A DNA stretch of 33,857 nt, from positions 1 through 33,857 of the forward strand of contig JBFHKO010000004.1 of the NCBI GenBank assembly GCA_041595355.1, read 5' to 3'. This DNA comes from JBFHKO01 sp041595355 (GTDB taxonomy: Bacteria > Pseudomonadota > Gammaproteobacteria > Enterobacterales > Aeromonadaceae). The translations under genes and the position numbers were made by a program. The notes beneath the pieces are model-generated. The model did no database searches. It saw only the letters and a list, made by a program, of their open reading frames with translations, and was not told where the DNA came from. Shown here in pieces: positions 23,853 to 31,636 of the stretch (within the stretch, counting starts at the first letter, position 1; every line of letters starts with the position of its first letter).

Positions 23853-25222
23853 TATGCCTCCAGCACCGGCAGTATCTTATCCAGCTTATGGAAGGTTTCC
23901 GCATATTCCGCCTCCACCTCGGAATCGGCCACCAGACCGCCGCCGGCCCAGACGTAGAGGCTGCCGGCCTCGGCGATCAGGGTGCGGATGCAGATGTTGG
24001 TGTCCATGCGCCCATGCTGACTGAGGTAGCCGATGCTGCCGCAGTAGGCGGAGCGGCGCTGGGGCTCCAGCTCCTCGATGATCTGCATGGCGCGGATCTT
24101 GGGGGCACCGGTGATGGAGCCGCCGGGAAAACAGGCGCGCAGTAGATCGGTGGCCGAACAGCGGTCCGTCAGGGTACCAGTGACGGTGGAGACCAGATGG
24201 TGCACCGCCGGAAAGGATTCGATGGCAAACAGTTCGGGGACGCGCACCGAACCCGGGATGCAGACTCGGCCGATGTCATTGCGTAGCAGATCGACAATCA
24301 TCAGGTTTTCGGCCCTGTCCTTGGGCGAGGCGGCCAGCGCGGCAGCCTGGGCGGCATCGGTGTGTGCATCAGCGCCCCGCGGCCGGGTGCCCTTGATGGG
24401 CTTGGTTTGCACCTGGTGTCCCTCCAGTGCCAGAAAGCGCTCCGGTGACAGGCTCAGCAGGCAGGCATCGGGCAGGCGCAGGAAGGCGGAGAAGGGGGCT
24501 TGATTGTGCCGACTGAGCTCGCAATAGGCCTGCCACTCGCTGCCCTGGTAGGGCGCCTGGAAGCGCTGGGTCAGGTTGATCTGGTAGCAGTCGCCGGCGC
24601 GCAGATAGGCCTGCACCTGCTCGAAGCGCTGACGGTAGCCCTCGGCACTCATGTTGGCCTCCCAGCGGCCGGTCAGGGTAAACTCCCGCTCGGTGGCCGC
24701 CTCCGGCAGGGCCTGCCACCAGGCAAGCCGCCGCGCCAGGGCCGCTTCATCACCACGCACCACCAGGTGAGCCAGGCGGCTGTGCCGATCGATGACCCAG
24801 GCCCAGTCGTAGATGCCGACCGCCATGTCCGCCAATCGCAGATCGGCATTGGCCTGCTGGGGCAGGCTCTCGAAACGCCGTCCCAGATCGTAGCCGAACA
24901 GCCCCAGGGCGCCGCCGGTGAAGGGCAGGGGATCCGGCGTCTCTTGCAACGGCCCCAGGCAGCGGATCTGCAGCTCCTGCACCAGCGCCAGCGGGTCGGC
25001 CTCGCTGCGCCAGCTGATGCCGGGCTCGTCCACCCAGGTCCACTCGCCGCGGGTTTGCAGGGTGGCCAGCGGATCGGCGCTCAAAATGTGAAAGCGGCTG
25101 TCCGGATGCTCGGCGCTGCCGGATTCCAGCAGCATGGCCCAGGGGCGCGCCTGGATACGGGCAAACAGCGCATGGAGCGAGGACTCTAGGGGCAGGGTGA
25201 TTCGGCTTAGGGGCGACGTCAT
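23852..25222 (-). CDS. pabB: Aminodeoxychorismate synthase component I
   Basis: 456 residues from MTSPLSRI (ATG 25222). The chorismate-binding domain covers the C-terminal two thirds. PIKGT (residues 275-279) carries the active lysine 277 that marks PabB; TrpE has PIAGT at this place. CFPGGSITGAPK and the late WAGGGLVADSEVEAEYAET complete the metal and chorismate site. With the PabA glutaminase it makes 4-amino-4-deoxychorismate, the first step to p-aminobenzoate and folate. A TATGCT -10-like element lies at 25282-25277 on the minus strand. No pabA is in this window. Confidence 0.95.
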   Translation of the reverse strand: MTSPLSRITLPLESSLHALFARIQARPWAMLLESGSAEHPDSRFHILSADPLATLQTRGEWTWVDEPGISWRSEADPLALVQELQIRCLGPLQETPDPLPFTGGALGLFGYDLGRRFESLPQQANADLRLADMAVGIYDWAWVIDRHSRLAHLVVRGDEAALARRLAWWQALPEAATEREFTLTGRWEANMSAEGYRQRFEQVQAYLRAGDCYQINLTQRFQAPYQGSEWQAYCELSRHNQAPFSAFLRLPDACLLSLSPERFLALEGHQVQTKPIKGTRPRGADAHTDAAQAAALAASPKDRAENLMIVDLLRNDIGRVCIPGSVRVPELFAIESFPAVHHLVSTVTGTLTDRCSATDLLRACFPGGSITGAPKIRAMQIIEELEPQRRSAYCGSIGYLSQHGRMDTNICIRTLIAEAGSLYVWAGGGLVADSEVEAEYAETFHKLDKILPVLEA

Positions 25223-25440
25223 GGGGCAACCTGGCAGGAACATGGAGTACGGACGGCATCAAACTGGGCGAAGGGTAGCATATCCCGACTGTCGGCACGA
25301 CCCGGCCACGCCATGACCCGGTCGATGTTGCAAAATTGTGGCGTCGGCATGGCCCCGGGGGGAGGGGGCGGCGTATGATGCCCTCTCTGGACAGCACTCT
25401 TTTCGATTGGCCCGCGTGCCGGCCTGAGGTGGAGACCCCA

Positions 25441-26970
25441 ATGAGCGTGATCAAACAACAGGATTTCATCGATTCGGTGGCAGATGCCCTGCAATTCATC
25501 TCCTATTACCACCCGCTGGATTTCGTTCAGGCGATGGAGAAAGCGTATCACCTGGAGCAGAGCCCTGCCGCCAAGGATGCCATCGCCCAGATCCTCATCA
25601 ATTCCCGCATGTCGGCCGAGGGGCAGCGACCCATCTGTCAGGATACCGGCATCGTTACCTGTTTTTTGAAGATCGGCATGCAGGTGCAATGGCAAAGCGA
25701 GCTGACGGTGCAGCAGATGGTGGATGCCGGCGTGCAGCGCGCCTACACCCATCCCGATAACCCGCTACGGGCCTCGGTGCTGAGCGATCCCGCCGGTCTC
25801 AGGCGCAACACGCGTGACAATACCCCCTCGGTGGTGCATATCGAGCTGGTGCCCGGCGACAAGGTGGAGGTGATGATTGCCGCCAAGGGCGGCGGCTCGG
25901 AGAACAAGGCCAAGATGGCCATGCTCAACCCCTCCGACAACATAGTGGAATGGGTGCTCAAGACCCTGCCGGGCATGGGGGCCGGCTGGTGTCCGCCGGG
26001 CATGCTGGGCATCGGTATCGGCGGCACCGCCGAGAAGGCGGCGGTGCTGGCCAAGGAGGCGTTGATGGAGCCCATCGACATTCATGAGCTGCGCCAGCGC
26101 GGGCCCCACAACCGCGAGGAGGAGCTGCGTCTCGAGCTGCTCGAGAAGATCAATCAGCTGGGCATCGGCGCCCAAGGGCTGGGCGGACTCACCACGGTAC
26201 TGGATGTGAAGATAAAATCGGTGCCCACCCACGCCGCTTCGCTGCCAGTGGTGATGATCCCCAACTGTGCCGCCACCCGGCATCTGCACTTCAGTCTGGA
26301 TGGCTCGGGACCGGCACAGCTTGCGCCGCCCAACCTTGATGACTGGCCACGCATCAGTTGGCAGGCAGGGGCCTCCGCCCGGCGGGTCAACCTGGATGGC
26401 ATCAGCAAGGCGGAGTTGCAGAACTGGAAAGTGGGCGAGACCCTGCTGTTGAGCGGCAAGATCCTCACCGGCCGGGACGCGGCCCACAAGCGCATCCAGG
26501 ATCTGCTGGCCCAGGGCCAGCCGCTGCCCGAGGGCGTCGATTTTCGCAACCGTTTCATCTACTACGTGGGTCCGGTGGATGCGGTGCGCGATGAGGTGGT
26601 GGGTCCGGCAGGCCCGACGACCTCCACTCGCATGGACAAGTTTACCGACATGATGCTGGGCCAGACCGGTCTCATTGGCATGATAGGCAAGTCGGAGCGC
26701 GGTCCCCAGGCCATTGCCAGTATCCGCGCACATCAGGCGGTCTACTTGATGGCGGTGGGCGGCGCGGCTTATCTGGTTTCAAAGGCCATCAAGTCGGCAC
26801 GGGTGGTGGCCTTCCCGGAACTGGGCATGGAGGCCATCTACGAATTCGAGGTGCAGGACATGCCGGTCACGGTCGCGGTGGACAGCCAGGGGCAGAACAT
26901 TCACCACATCGGGCCGGCTTACTGGAAGGCCAAACTGGAGCCGGTAGCGGTACAGACGCTGGATGCCTGA
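25441..26970 (+). CDS. Class I fumarate hydratase (4Fe-4S)
   Basis: 509 residues from MSVIKQQD (ATG 25441) with GGAG about 6 bases upstream. Three conserved cysteines suited to bind the catalytic 4Fe-4S cluster are visible: Cys66 (PICQDTG), Cys184 (AGWCPPG) and Cys276 (PNCAATRH). KGGGSENKAKMAML (about 149-162) is the alpha-domain signature, and the beta domain near the C-terminus has the GPTTSTRMDKF loop. It interconverts fumarate and malate in the citric acid cycle. Being a class I iron-sulfur enzyme it would be oxygen-sensitive. A TATGAT -10-like box is at 25374-25379. Naming it fumA or fumB would be arbitrary, so no symbol is given. Confidence 0.95.
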   Translation: MSVIKQQDFIDSVADALQFISYYHPLDFVQAMEKAYHLEQSPAAKDAIAQILINSRMSAEGQRPICQDTGIVTCFLKIGMQVQWQSELTVQQMVDAGVQRAYTHPDNPLRASVLSDPAGLRRNTRDNTPSVVHIELVPGDKVEVMIAAKGGGSENKAKMAMLNPSDNIVEWVLKTLPGMGAGWCPPGMLGIGIGGTAEKAAVLAKEALMEPIDIHELRQRGPHNREEELRLELLEKINQLGIGAQGLGGLTTVLDVKIKSVPTHAASLPVVMIPNCAATRHLHFSLDGSGPAQLAPPNLDDWPRISWQAGASARRVNLDGISKAELQNWKVGETLLLSGKILTGRDAAHKRIQDLLAQGQPLPEGVDFRNRFIYYVGPVDAVRDEVVGPAGPTTSTRMDKFTDMMLGQTGLIGMIGKSERGPQAIASIRAHQAVYLMAVGGAAYLVSKAIKSARVVAFPELGMEAIYEFEVQDMPVTVAVDSQGQNIHHIGPAYWKAKLEPVAVQTLDA

Positions 26971-27032
26971 GGGCCGGCCTGAGCCTTCTGCTGCACAAAT
27001 AGCCAAACGCCTTGTTTTCGCTGATTTTTGTG

Positions 27033-27061
27033 TTGTATTTTTCCGATGGCTTCACTATGAT
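27033..27061 (+). promoter_or_regulatory. tRNA-Ser promoter with GC-rich discriminator
   Basis: TTGTAT (27033-27038) and TATGAT (27056-27061) are separated by exactly 17 bp, followed by GCCGCCCGTC. A GC-rich discriminator straight after the -10 is the classic mark of stable-RNA promoters under stringent (ppGpp/DksA) control. Confidence 0.65.
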
Positions 27062-27116
27062 GCCGCCCGTCGTCACGATTGAGCGCGTACAGTGCCGCTT
27101 CATGATGAAACAATTT

Positions 27117-27204
27117 GGTGAGGTGTCCGAGTGGCTGAAGGAGCACGCCTGGAAAGTGTGTATACGGCAACGTATCGAGGGTTCGAATCCCTCCCTCACC
27201 GCCA
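27117..27204 (+). tRNA. tRNA-Ser (GGA anticodon)
   Basis: 88 nt with encoded CCA. The acceptor stem GGTGAGG/CCTCACC is perfect (discriminator G), the anticodon loop CTGGAAA has GGA at 27151-27153, a long variable arm (about TATACGGCAACGTATC) marks a class II tRNA, and the T-arm is GAGGG-TTCGAAT-CCCTC. It closely matches E. coli serW/serX. It decodes UCC and UCU. It is a single gene with its own promoter and terminator. Confidence 0.97.
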
Positions 27205-27209
27205 AATTG

Positions 27210-27235
27210 AAAAACCCCGCGCAAGCGGGGTTTTT
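27210..27235 (+). terminator. Intrinsic terminator after tRNA-Ser
   Basis: An 11-bp stem, AAAAACCCCGC / GCGGGGTTTTT, with a GCAA tetraloop is directly followed by its T tract, 5 bases after the tRNA 3' end. Confidence 0.93.
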
Positions 27236-27515
27236 GCATTTCTGTGCCGGCCGCCGCAAGGGATGCCTGCCCGGCATGGATTTGAGAAAACAAGCGGATA
27301 GCGATGTTCATGGCTCACCACTCCAGCCGCAGCAAGGGGCGGTCAGTGCTCATGGTCGGGCCAGGATGGGCTATGCTGATAGCAGGATGGCAGGCTGGGG
27401 CCCTGGATGCTCTGGTATAGGTCACGCAGGCTGCTTTCTTGCATGGCAAATGCCAGTTTACTCGTTGTTTTTGAAATAAAAAAGTTCGTTTGAGGCTAGA
27501 TCTGGCATACTGCCT
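27236..27515. other. Non-coding gap with a possible 38-codon ORF
   Basis: No recognised gene lies between the tRNA terminator and the lipoprotein promoter. The plus strand holds a short ORF at 27304-27420 that would encode 38 residues (MFMAHHSSRSKGRS, then VLMVGPGWAMLIAGW and QAGALDALV), which could form one membrane helix. It lacks a good Shine-Dalgarno and matches nothing I know. 27460-27500 is notably AT-rich (TTGTTTTTGAAATAAAAAAG). No tRNA 3'-end duplicate or integrase is present, so there is no sign of an island. Confidence 0.4.
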
Positions 27516-27524
27516 TGGTAAAAT
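27516..27524 (+). promoter_or_regulatory. Extended -10 promoter for the lipoprotein gene
   Basis: TGGTAAAAT is an extended -10 (TGn plus TAAAAT, 5/6). No -35 is obvious at 16-18 bp. It would give a leader of about 115 bases before the ATG at 27645. Confidence 0.45.
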
Positions 27525-27644
27525 CCGCGGGACAGCCCGATGTGGATCCTGGGGCTTGCCGTATGAGCTGTTGTCAAAACAGATTGGCGGTTGCTGCTGG
27601 ATCTGGAGGCTGTAAAGTTCCGATTCACATACTAAGGAAAGTCG

Positions 27645-27926
27645 ATGAAAAAATCACTGCTCCTCGCTGGACTGATGCTGGTCGCCCTGACCGCTTGTGG
27701 TGAAAAGAAGATGGAAGAAGCGGCTCCGGCCGCCGAGCAGGCCGCTCCGGCTGCCGAGGCGATGGTTGAGCAAGCCGCTCCGGCTGCCGAAGCCATGGTC
27801 GAGCAGGCGGCTCCGGCCGCCGAAGCCATGGTCGAGCAGGCGGCTCCGGCCGCCGACGCGATGGTTGAAGAGGCCGTTTCCGACGCAGCGACCACAGACG
27901 CATCTGCTCCCGCAGAAACCAAGTAA
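27645..27926 (+). CDS. Ala/Pro-rich repeat lipoprotein
   Basis: 93 residues. MKKSLLLAGLMLVALTAC is a lipoprotein signal peptide with lipobox LTAC; Cys18 would be lipidated. After GEKKMEE comes a partial unit AAPAAEQ (26-32), then four 11-residue units: AAPAAEAMVEQ three times (33-65) and AAPAADAMVEE (66-76), ending in a Ser/Thr/Ala tail. The mature chain is acidic, without cysteine or aromatic residues. Gly19 after the lipid cysteine, rather than Asp, suggests outer-membrane sorting. Such chains are likely extended or helical spacers; no function can be assigned. AAGGAAAG precedes the ATG. The gene is bounded by its own promoter and terminator. Confidence 0.85.
   Translation: MKKSLLLAGLMLVALTACGEKKMEEAAPAAEQAAPAAEAMVEQAAPAAEAMVEQAAPAAEAMVEQAAPAADAMVEEAVSDAATTDASAPAETK
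27720..27872 (+). repeat. 33-bp tandem repeat in the lipoprotein gene
   Basis: There are four head-to-tail 33-bp units (27741-27872), preceded by a 21-bp partial unit from 27720. The middle copies are nearly identical at DNA level while the outer ones differ at third positions, indicating both older and recent duplications. Copy number could vary by slippage without changing the frame. Confidence 0.88.
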
Positions 27927-27946
27927 TTTCCAACCAGACCATAATC

Positions 27947-27976
27947 GAAAGCCAGCAGCTGCTGGCTTTCTTGTTT
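27947..27976 (+). terminator. Intrinsic terminator of the lipoprotein gene
   Basis: A perfect 12-bp inverted repeat (GAAAGCCAGCAG / CTGCTGGCTTTC) is followed by TTGTTT, 20 bases after the stop codon. Confidence 0.85.
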
Positions 27977-28002
27977 GTGCGCAGTCTGGGTCTGCTGCGC
28001 AC
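27977..28002. repeat. Inverted repeat upstream of dauA
   Basis: GTGCGCAG and CTGCGCAC form a perfect 8-bp dyad with a 10-bp spacer, immediately downstream of the lipoprotein terminator and about 130 bp before dauA. It could be an operator or a second hairpin. Confidence 0.35.
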
Positions 28003-28129
28003 CTAACGCATGGCGGCAAACCGCTCTCTTGTTGATCGTGATCCATATCCCGATTTATGGCCAGGCGTAAGGTTGGTGTGACTCTGTTGGAGCCAGGCCA
28101 TTCCTTTCACTCCATCTCATCGGGTGACT

Positions 28130-29887
28130 ATGCACACACACTCTCAGCAACATCTCGTCAGACTGGCAACGGCCCTGCGGGACGCCTGTCTATCGGAACC
28201 CTATGCATACCCGCGTCTGGGATGCGATCTGATCGCCGGTATCACGGTCGGTATCATCGCCATCCCGCTGGCCATGGCGCTGGCGATTGCCAGCGGCGTT
28301 GCTCCCCAGCATGGCCTCTATACTGCGGTGATCGCCGGCATCGTCGTCGCCCTCGGCGGCGGTTCGCGCTACAGCGTCTCCGGGCCCACGGCGGCCTTCG
28401 TGGTGATTCTCTTCCCGGTGGCCCAGCGCTTCGGATTGGGCGGACTGCTGATGGCCACCATGCTCTCCGGCGTGTTGTTAATCATGATGGCGCTGGGACG
28501 ACTGGGGCGCCTCATCAGCTACATCCCGGTGCAGGTGACGCTGGGATTTACCATGGGTATCGGTATCGTCATCGCCACCCTGCAGATCAAGGATTTCTTT
28601 GGTCTGCCCATCGCCGAGATGCCGGAGCATTATCTGGACAAGCTGCAACTGCTGGTCAGCCAGCTGCCCAACCTGCATTGGGGCGACACCCTGGTGGGGG
28701 TGACCACCCTGGCCACCCTGTTGCTGTGGCCCCGGTTGAAGCCACCGGTCACCGGTCACTTGCCGGCGGTGCTGGTGGGATTGGCGGTAGCGGGGCTGAT
28801 CACCTTGCTGGGGGGCGAGGTGGCCACCATCGGCAGCCGCTTCAGCTACACCTTGGCCAATGGCGTGCAGGGGCAGGGAATACCGCCGCTGGCACCCAGC
28901 CTGCTGTGGCCCTGGCAGTGGCCGGGCCCGGATGGCCAACCCATGGCCTGGAGCCTGGCCAGCCTGCAACAGTTGTTGCCTGCCGCCTTCTCCATGGCCA
29001 TGCTGGGGGCCATTGAGTCCCTGCTCTGCGCCGTGGTGCTGGACGGCATGACGGGCAGCAGGCACCACTCCAATGGTGAACTGCTGGGGCAGGGCCTGGG
29101 CAATCTTATTGCGCCCTTGTTTGGTGGCATCACCGCCACGGCAGCCATTGCCCGCTCGGCGGCCAATGTGCGTGCCGGTGCCACCTCTCCGATCGCAGCC
29201 GTGGTGCATGCGCTGGTGGTATTGCTGGCGCTGGTGTTGCTGGCCCCCTGGCTTTCCTGGTTACCGCTGTCGGCCATGGCGGCACTGCTGCTGCTGGTGG
29301 CCTGGAACATGAGCGAGGCGCACAAGGTCTGGGCGCTGCTGAGCACGGCCTCCCGGGCCGACGTGCTGGTCATGCTGGCCTGCATGGCTCTGACGGTGCT
29401 GTTCGACATGGTGATTGCCATCACCGCCGGGGTGGTATTGGCCGCACTGCTGTTCATGCGCGAGATAGCCAGGATGACGCTGCTTTCCGATCTTGCTTCG
29501 CAGCGACGCTGGGCGGCGCAGATCCCGGCCGGCTGGGTTGCGTTCAAGATCTCCGGACCGCTGTTCTTTGCGGCGGCCGACCGGGTGTTTGCCGAGCTGA
29601 CCTCCCGTTGCCGGGGTCATCAGGGCGTCATTCTGTTGCTGGATGCAGTGCCGGTGCTGGATGCGGGCGGGCTGGTTGCACTGGAGCGCTTCTGTGAGAC
29701 GATGCGCCAGGCGGGGACCCGCCTGCTGCTAGCCGAGTTGCAGTTCCAGCCGCTCAAGACCCTGGCGCGGGCGCATTTCGAGCCGCGGGCGGGTGAGCTG
29801 GAGCTGGTCGCCAGCCTGGAGGAGGGGTTGGCGCGATTGCAGGCGCCGCCCGTGGCCGAGCCGGCGGCATGGCACGCCGCCGGTTAG
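28130..29887 (+). CDS. dauA: SulP family C4-dicarboxylate transporter DauA-like
   Basis: 585 residues from the ATG at 28130; an in-frame GTG two codons upstream is less likely. The SulP membrane part has DLIAGITVGIIAIPLAMALA and SRYSVSGPTAAFVVILFPV, then AFSMAMLGAIESLLCAVVLD and ATAAIARSAANVRAGATSPI, all almost identical to E. coli DauA (YchM). The C-terminal cytoplasmic STAS domain (about 450-560) shows LLLDAVPVLDAGGL. DauA takes up succinate, fumarate and aspartate aerobically at acidic pH. A nearby fumarase suits C4-acid use. It is slightly longer than E. coli DauA (559), mainly in the C-terminal tail. Confidence 0.9.
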   Translation: MHTHSQQHLVRLATALRDACLSEPYAYPRLGCDLIAGITVGIIAIPLAMALAIASGVAPQHGLYTAVIAGIVVALGGGSRYSVSGPTAAFVVILFPVAQRFGLGGLLMATMLSGVLLIMMALGRLGRLISYIPVQVTLGFTMGIGIVIATLQIKDFFGLPIAEMPEHYLDKLQLLVSQLPNLHWGDTLVGVTTLATLLLWPRLKPPVTGHLPAVLVGLAVAGLITLLGGEVATIGSRFSYTLANGVQGQGIPPLAPSLLWPWQWPGPDGQPMAWSLASLQQLLPAAFSMAMLGAIESLLCAVVLDGMTGSRHHSNGELLGQGLGNLIAPLFGGITATAAIARSAANVRAGATSPIAAVVHALVVLLALVLLAPWLSWLPLSAMAALLLLVAWNMSEAHKVWALLSTASRADVLVMLACMALTVLFDMVIAITAGVVLAALLFMREIARMTLLSDLASQRRWAAQIPAGWVAFKISGPLFFAAADRVFAELTSRCRGHQGVILLLDAVPVLDAGGLVALERFCETMRQAGTRLLLAELQFQPLKTLARAHFEPRAGELELVASLEEGLARLQAPPVAEPAAWHAAG

Positions 29888-29943
29888 CTGTGATCTCTCT
29901 GTAGGTTGTTCACTCGGAGCATTTCCGGAGAATGGGAGGCGCC

Positions 29944-29973
29944 AAAAAAAGAACCCCGCACCAGGCGGGGTTC
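29944..29973 (-). terminator. Intrinsic terminator of pykA
   Basis: A 9-bp stem (GAACCCCGC / GCGGGGTTC) with an ACCAG loop has seven A on its plus-strand left side, which is a T7 tail on the minus strand. It lies 26 bases past the pykA stop. Confidence 0.9.
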
Positions 29974-29998
29974 TGCATCGGCAATCGGGTGTCTTGAT

Positions 29999-31438
29999 TT
30001 ACTCGACGGTCATCAGCTTGCAGGTGTTGGTGCTGCCGATGGTTTCAATCTTGTCGCCATGGGTCACCAGTACCAGATCGCCGGACTTCAGGTAGCCCTT
30101 GCCTTTCAGTTCGTTCAGGGCATCCAGACACACCTCGAGAACCGGCTTGTTTTCATCGGCATCGAAGCGAATGGGGGTCACGCCGCGGTACAGGCTGGCC
30201 CAGTTCAGGGTTTGCTCATGGCGGGAGAGGGCGAAGATCGGCAGGCCGGAGCTGAGACGGGACATCAGCAGCGGGGTGGTGCCGGACTCGGTCATGGTGA
30301 CGATGCCTTTGACGCCGGCCATGTGGTTGGCGGCGTACATGGTGGTCATGGCCAGGGTTTCTTCAACGGAGTTGAAGGTGTAGTTCATGCGGTGGTTGGA
30401 GACGTTGACGCTGGGGTGCTTTTCGGCGCCCAGACAGACGCTGGCCATGGCCGTGACGGTTTCGATGGGGAAATCGCCGGCGGCGGTTTCGGCAGACAGC
30501 ATCACGGCATCGGTACCGTCCAGCACGGCGTTGGCCACGTCCATGACTTCGGCACGGGTCGGCAGCGGCGCCTTGATCATGGACTCCATCATCTGGGTCG
30601 CGGTGATCACCACGCGGTTCAGGCGGCGGGAGTTGCGGATCAGCTTCTTCTGCACCCCCATCAGCTCGGAATCTCCGATCTCTACACCCAGATCGCCCCG
30701 GGCTACCATGATGACGTCGGAGGCCAGGATGATGTCCTCCATGGCTTCGTCGGTGGCCACGGTCTCGGCGCGCTCGACCTTGGCGACGATTTTGGCATTG
30801 CAGCCGGCTTCACGGGCCAGTTCACGCGCATAGTTGAGATCGGCGCCGTTACGCGGGAAGGAGACAGCCAGGTAGTCGACCTGCATCAGGGCCGCGGTCT
30901 TGATGTCTTCCTTGTCCTTGTCGGTCAGGGCCGGCGCCGAGAGACCACCGCCCTTTTTGTTGATGCCCTTGTTGTTGGACAGGGGGCCTGCCACCGTCAC
31001 CTCGGTGTAGATGCGGGTGCCCTCGACGCTGAGAACACGCAGTTGCACCCGACCGTCGTCCAGCAGCAGTATGTCGCCCGGCACCACATCTTCGGGCAGC
31101 TTCTTGTAGTCGATACCCACCTGCTCCTGGTTGCCTTCACCCTTGCCCAGGGCAGCATCCAGCACGAACTTGTCACCGATGGCCAGATGGATTTTGCCAT
31201 CCTTGAAGGTGGAAACGCGGATTTTGGGGCCTTGCAGGTCACCCAGGATGGCCACGCTCTTGCCCAGTTTGGCGGCGATGTCGCGCACTTGGTTGGCACG
31301 GGCGATGTGGTCTTCGGCGCTGCCGTGGGAGAAGTTCATCCGCACCATGTTGGCGCCGGCGCTGATGATGCCTTCCAGCATGCCTTCACGGTCGGTGGCC
31401 GGGCCCAGGGTGGTGACAATTTTAGTACGTCGTAACAT
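29999..31438 (-). CDS. pykA: Pyruvate kinase II (PykA)
   Basis: 479 residues (E. coli PykA 480) from MLRRTKIVTTLGPA, with GGAG 7 bases upstream of ATG 31438. Active-site segments are NFSHG, LGDLQGPKIRVSTF, KVERAE (the lysine of catalysis), ARGDLGVEIG (metal ligands) and ITATQMMESM. VTMTESGTTPLLMSRLSSGLPIFALSRH lies in the C-terminal allosteric domain. It converts phosphoenolpyruvate and ADP to pyruvate and ATP. The AMP/ribose-5-phosphate-type PykA is favoured by sequence over PykF. It lies downstream of hexR on the same strand, as in E. coli, but with hexR's own terminator between them. Confidence 0.95.
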   Translation of the reverse strand: MLRRTKIVTTLGPATDREGMLEGIISAGANMVRMNFSHGSAEDHIARANQVRDIAAKLGKSVAILGDLQGPKIRVSTFKDGKIHLAIGDKFVLDAALGKGEGNQEQVGIDYKKLPEDVVPGDILLLDDGRVQLRVLSVEGTRIYTEVTVAGPLSNNKGINKKGGGLSAPALTDKDKEDIKTAALMQVDYLAVSFPRNGADLNYARELAREAGCNAKIVAKVERAETVATDEAMEDIILASDVIMVARGDLGVEIGDSELMGVQKKLIRNSRRLNRVVITATQMMESMIKAPLPTRAEVMDVANAVLDGTDAVMLSAETAAGDFPIETVTAMASVCLGAEKHPSVNVSNHRMNYTFNSVEETLAMTTMYAANHMAGVKGIVTMTESGTTPLLMSRLSSGLPIFALSRHEQTLNWASLYRGVTPIRFDADENKPVLEVCLDALNELKGKGYLKSGDLVLVTHGDKIETIGSTNTCKLMTVE

Positions 31439-31502
31439 GAGAAACTCCACTGAGAGTGATATTAAAATTTATTAGTTAGTTGAACTGTGTGGTCACGTCT
31501 TG

Positions 31503-31559
31503 TGAAACAGGGGCTTCATGTTTCAAAACTCTTGCATTTTGTTGCAAATCGTAAGCCCC
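31503..31559 (-). promoter_or_regulatory. Nested inverted repeats upstream of pykA
   Basis: In the 197-bp hexR-pykA gap, TGAAAC (31503-31508) and GTTTCA (31520-31525) form a dyad with an 11-bp spacer. Separately GGGGCTT (31510-31516) pairs with AAGCCCC (31553-31559), enclosing TGCAA/TTGCA arms (31532-31548). These may be a regulator site or a folded 5' leader; no clean -35/-10 pair was identified. Confidence 0.4.
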
Positions 31560-31604
31560 GAATATGGTACATGAACGCAGCATGCTTCGGTAGAAGTTGC
31601 CAAC

Positions 31605-31629
31605 AAAAAGGGCCCGCATGCGGGCCCTT
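31605..31629 (-). terminator. Intrinsic terminator of hexR
   Basis: A perfect 10-bp stem, AAGGGCCCGC / GCGGGCCCTT, with an AT loop. On the minus strand it ends in a T5 run. It starts 8 bases after the hexR stop. Confidence 0.92.
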
Positions 31630-31636
31630 CTCTGAA

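Noticed and set aside
27117..27235. tRNA-Ser as an attachment site for a mobile island
   Set aside because: No integrase, no duplicated tRNA 3' end and no atypical gene content were seen downstream. The following genes are ordinary.
27632..27922. A repetitive antisense ORF rich in SAAGAACSTMA opposite the lipoprotein
   Set aside because: It only mirrors the 33-bp repeat. The plus-strand frame has a lipoprotein signal peptide, a ribosome site, a promoter and a terminator.
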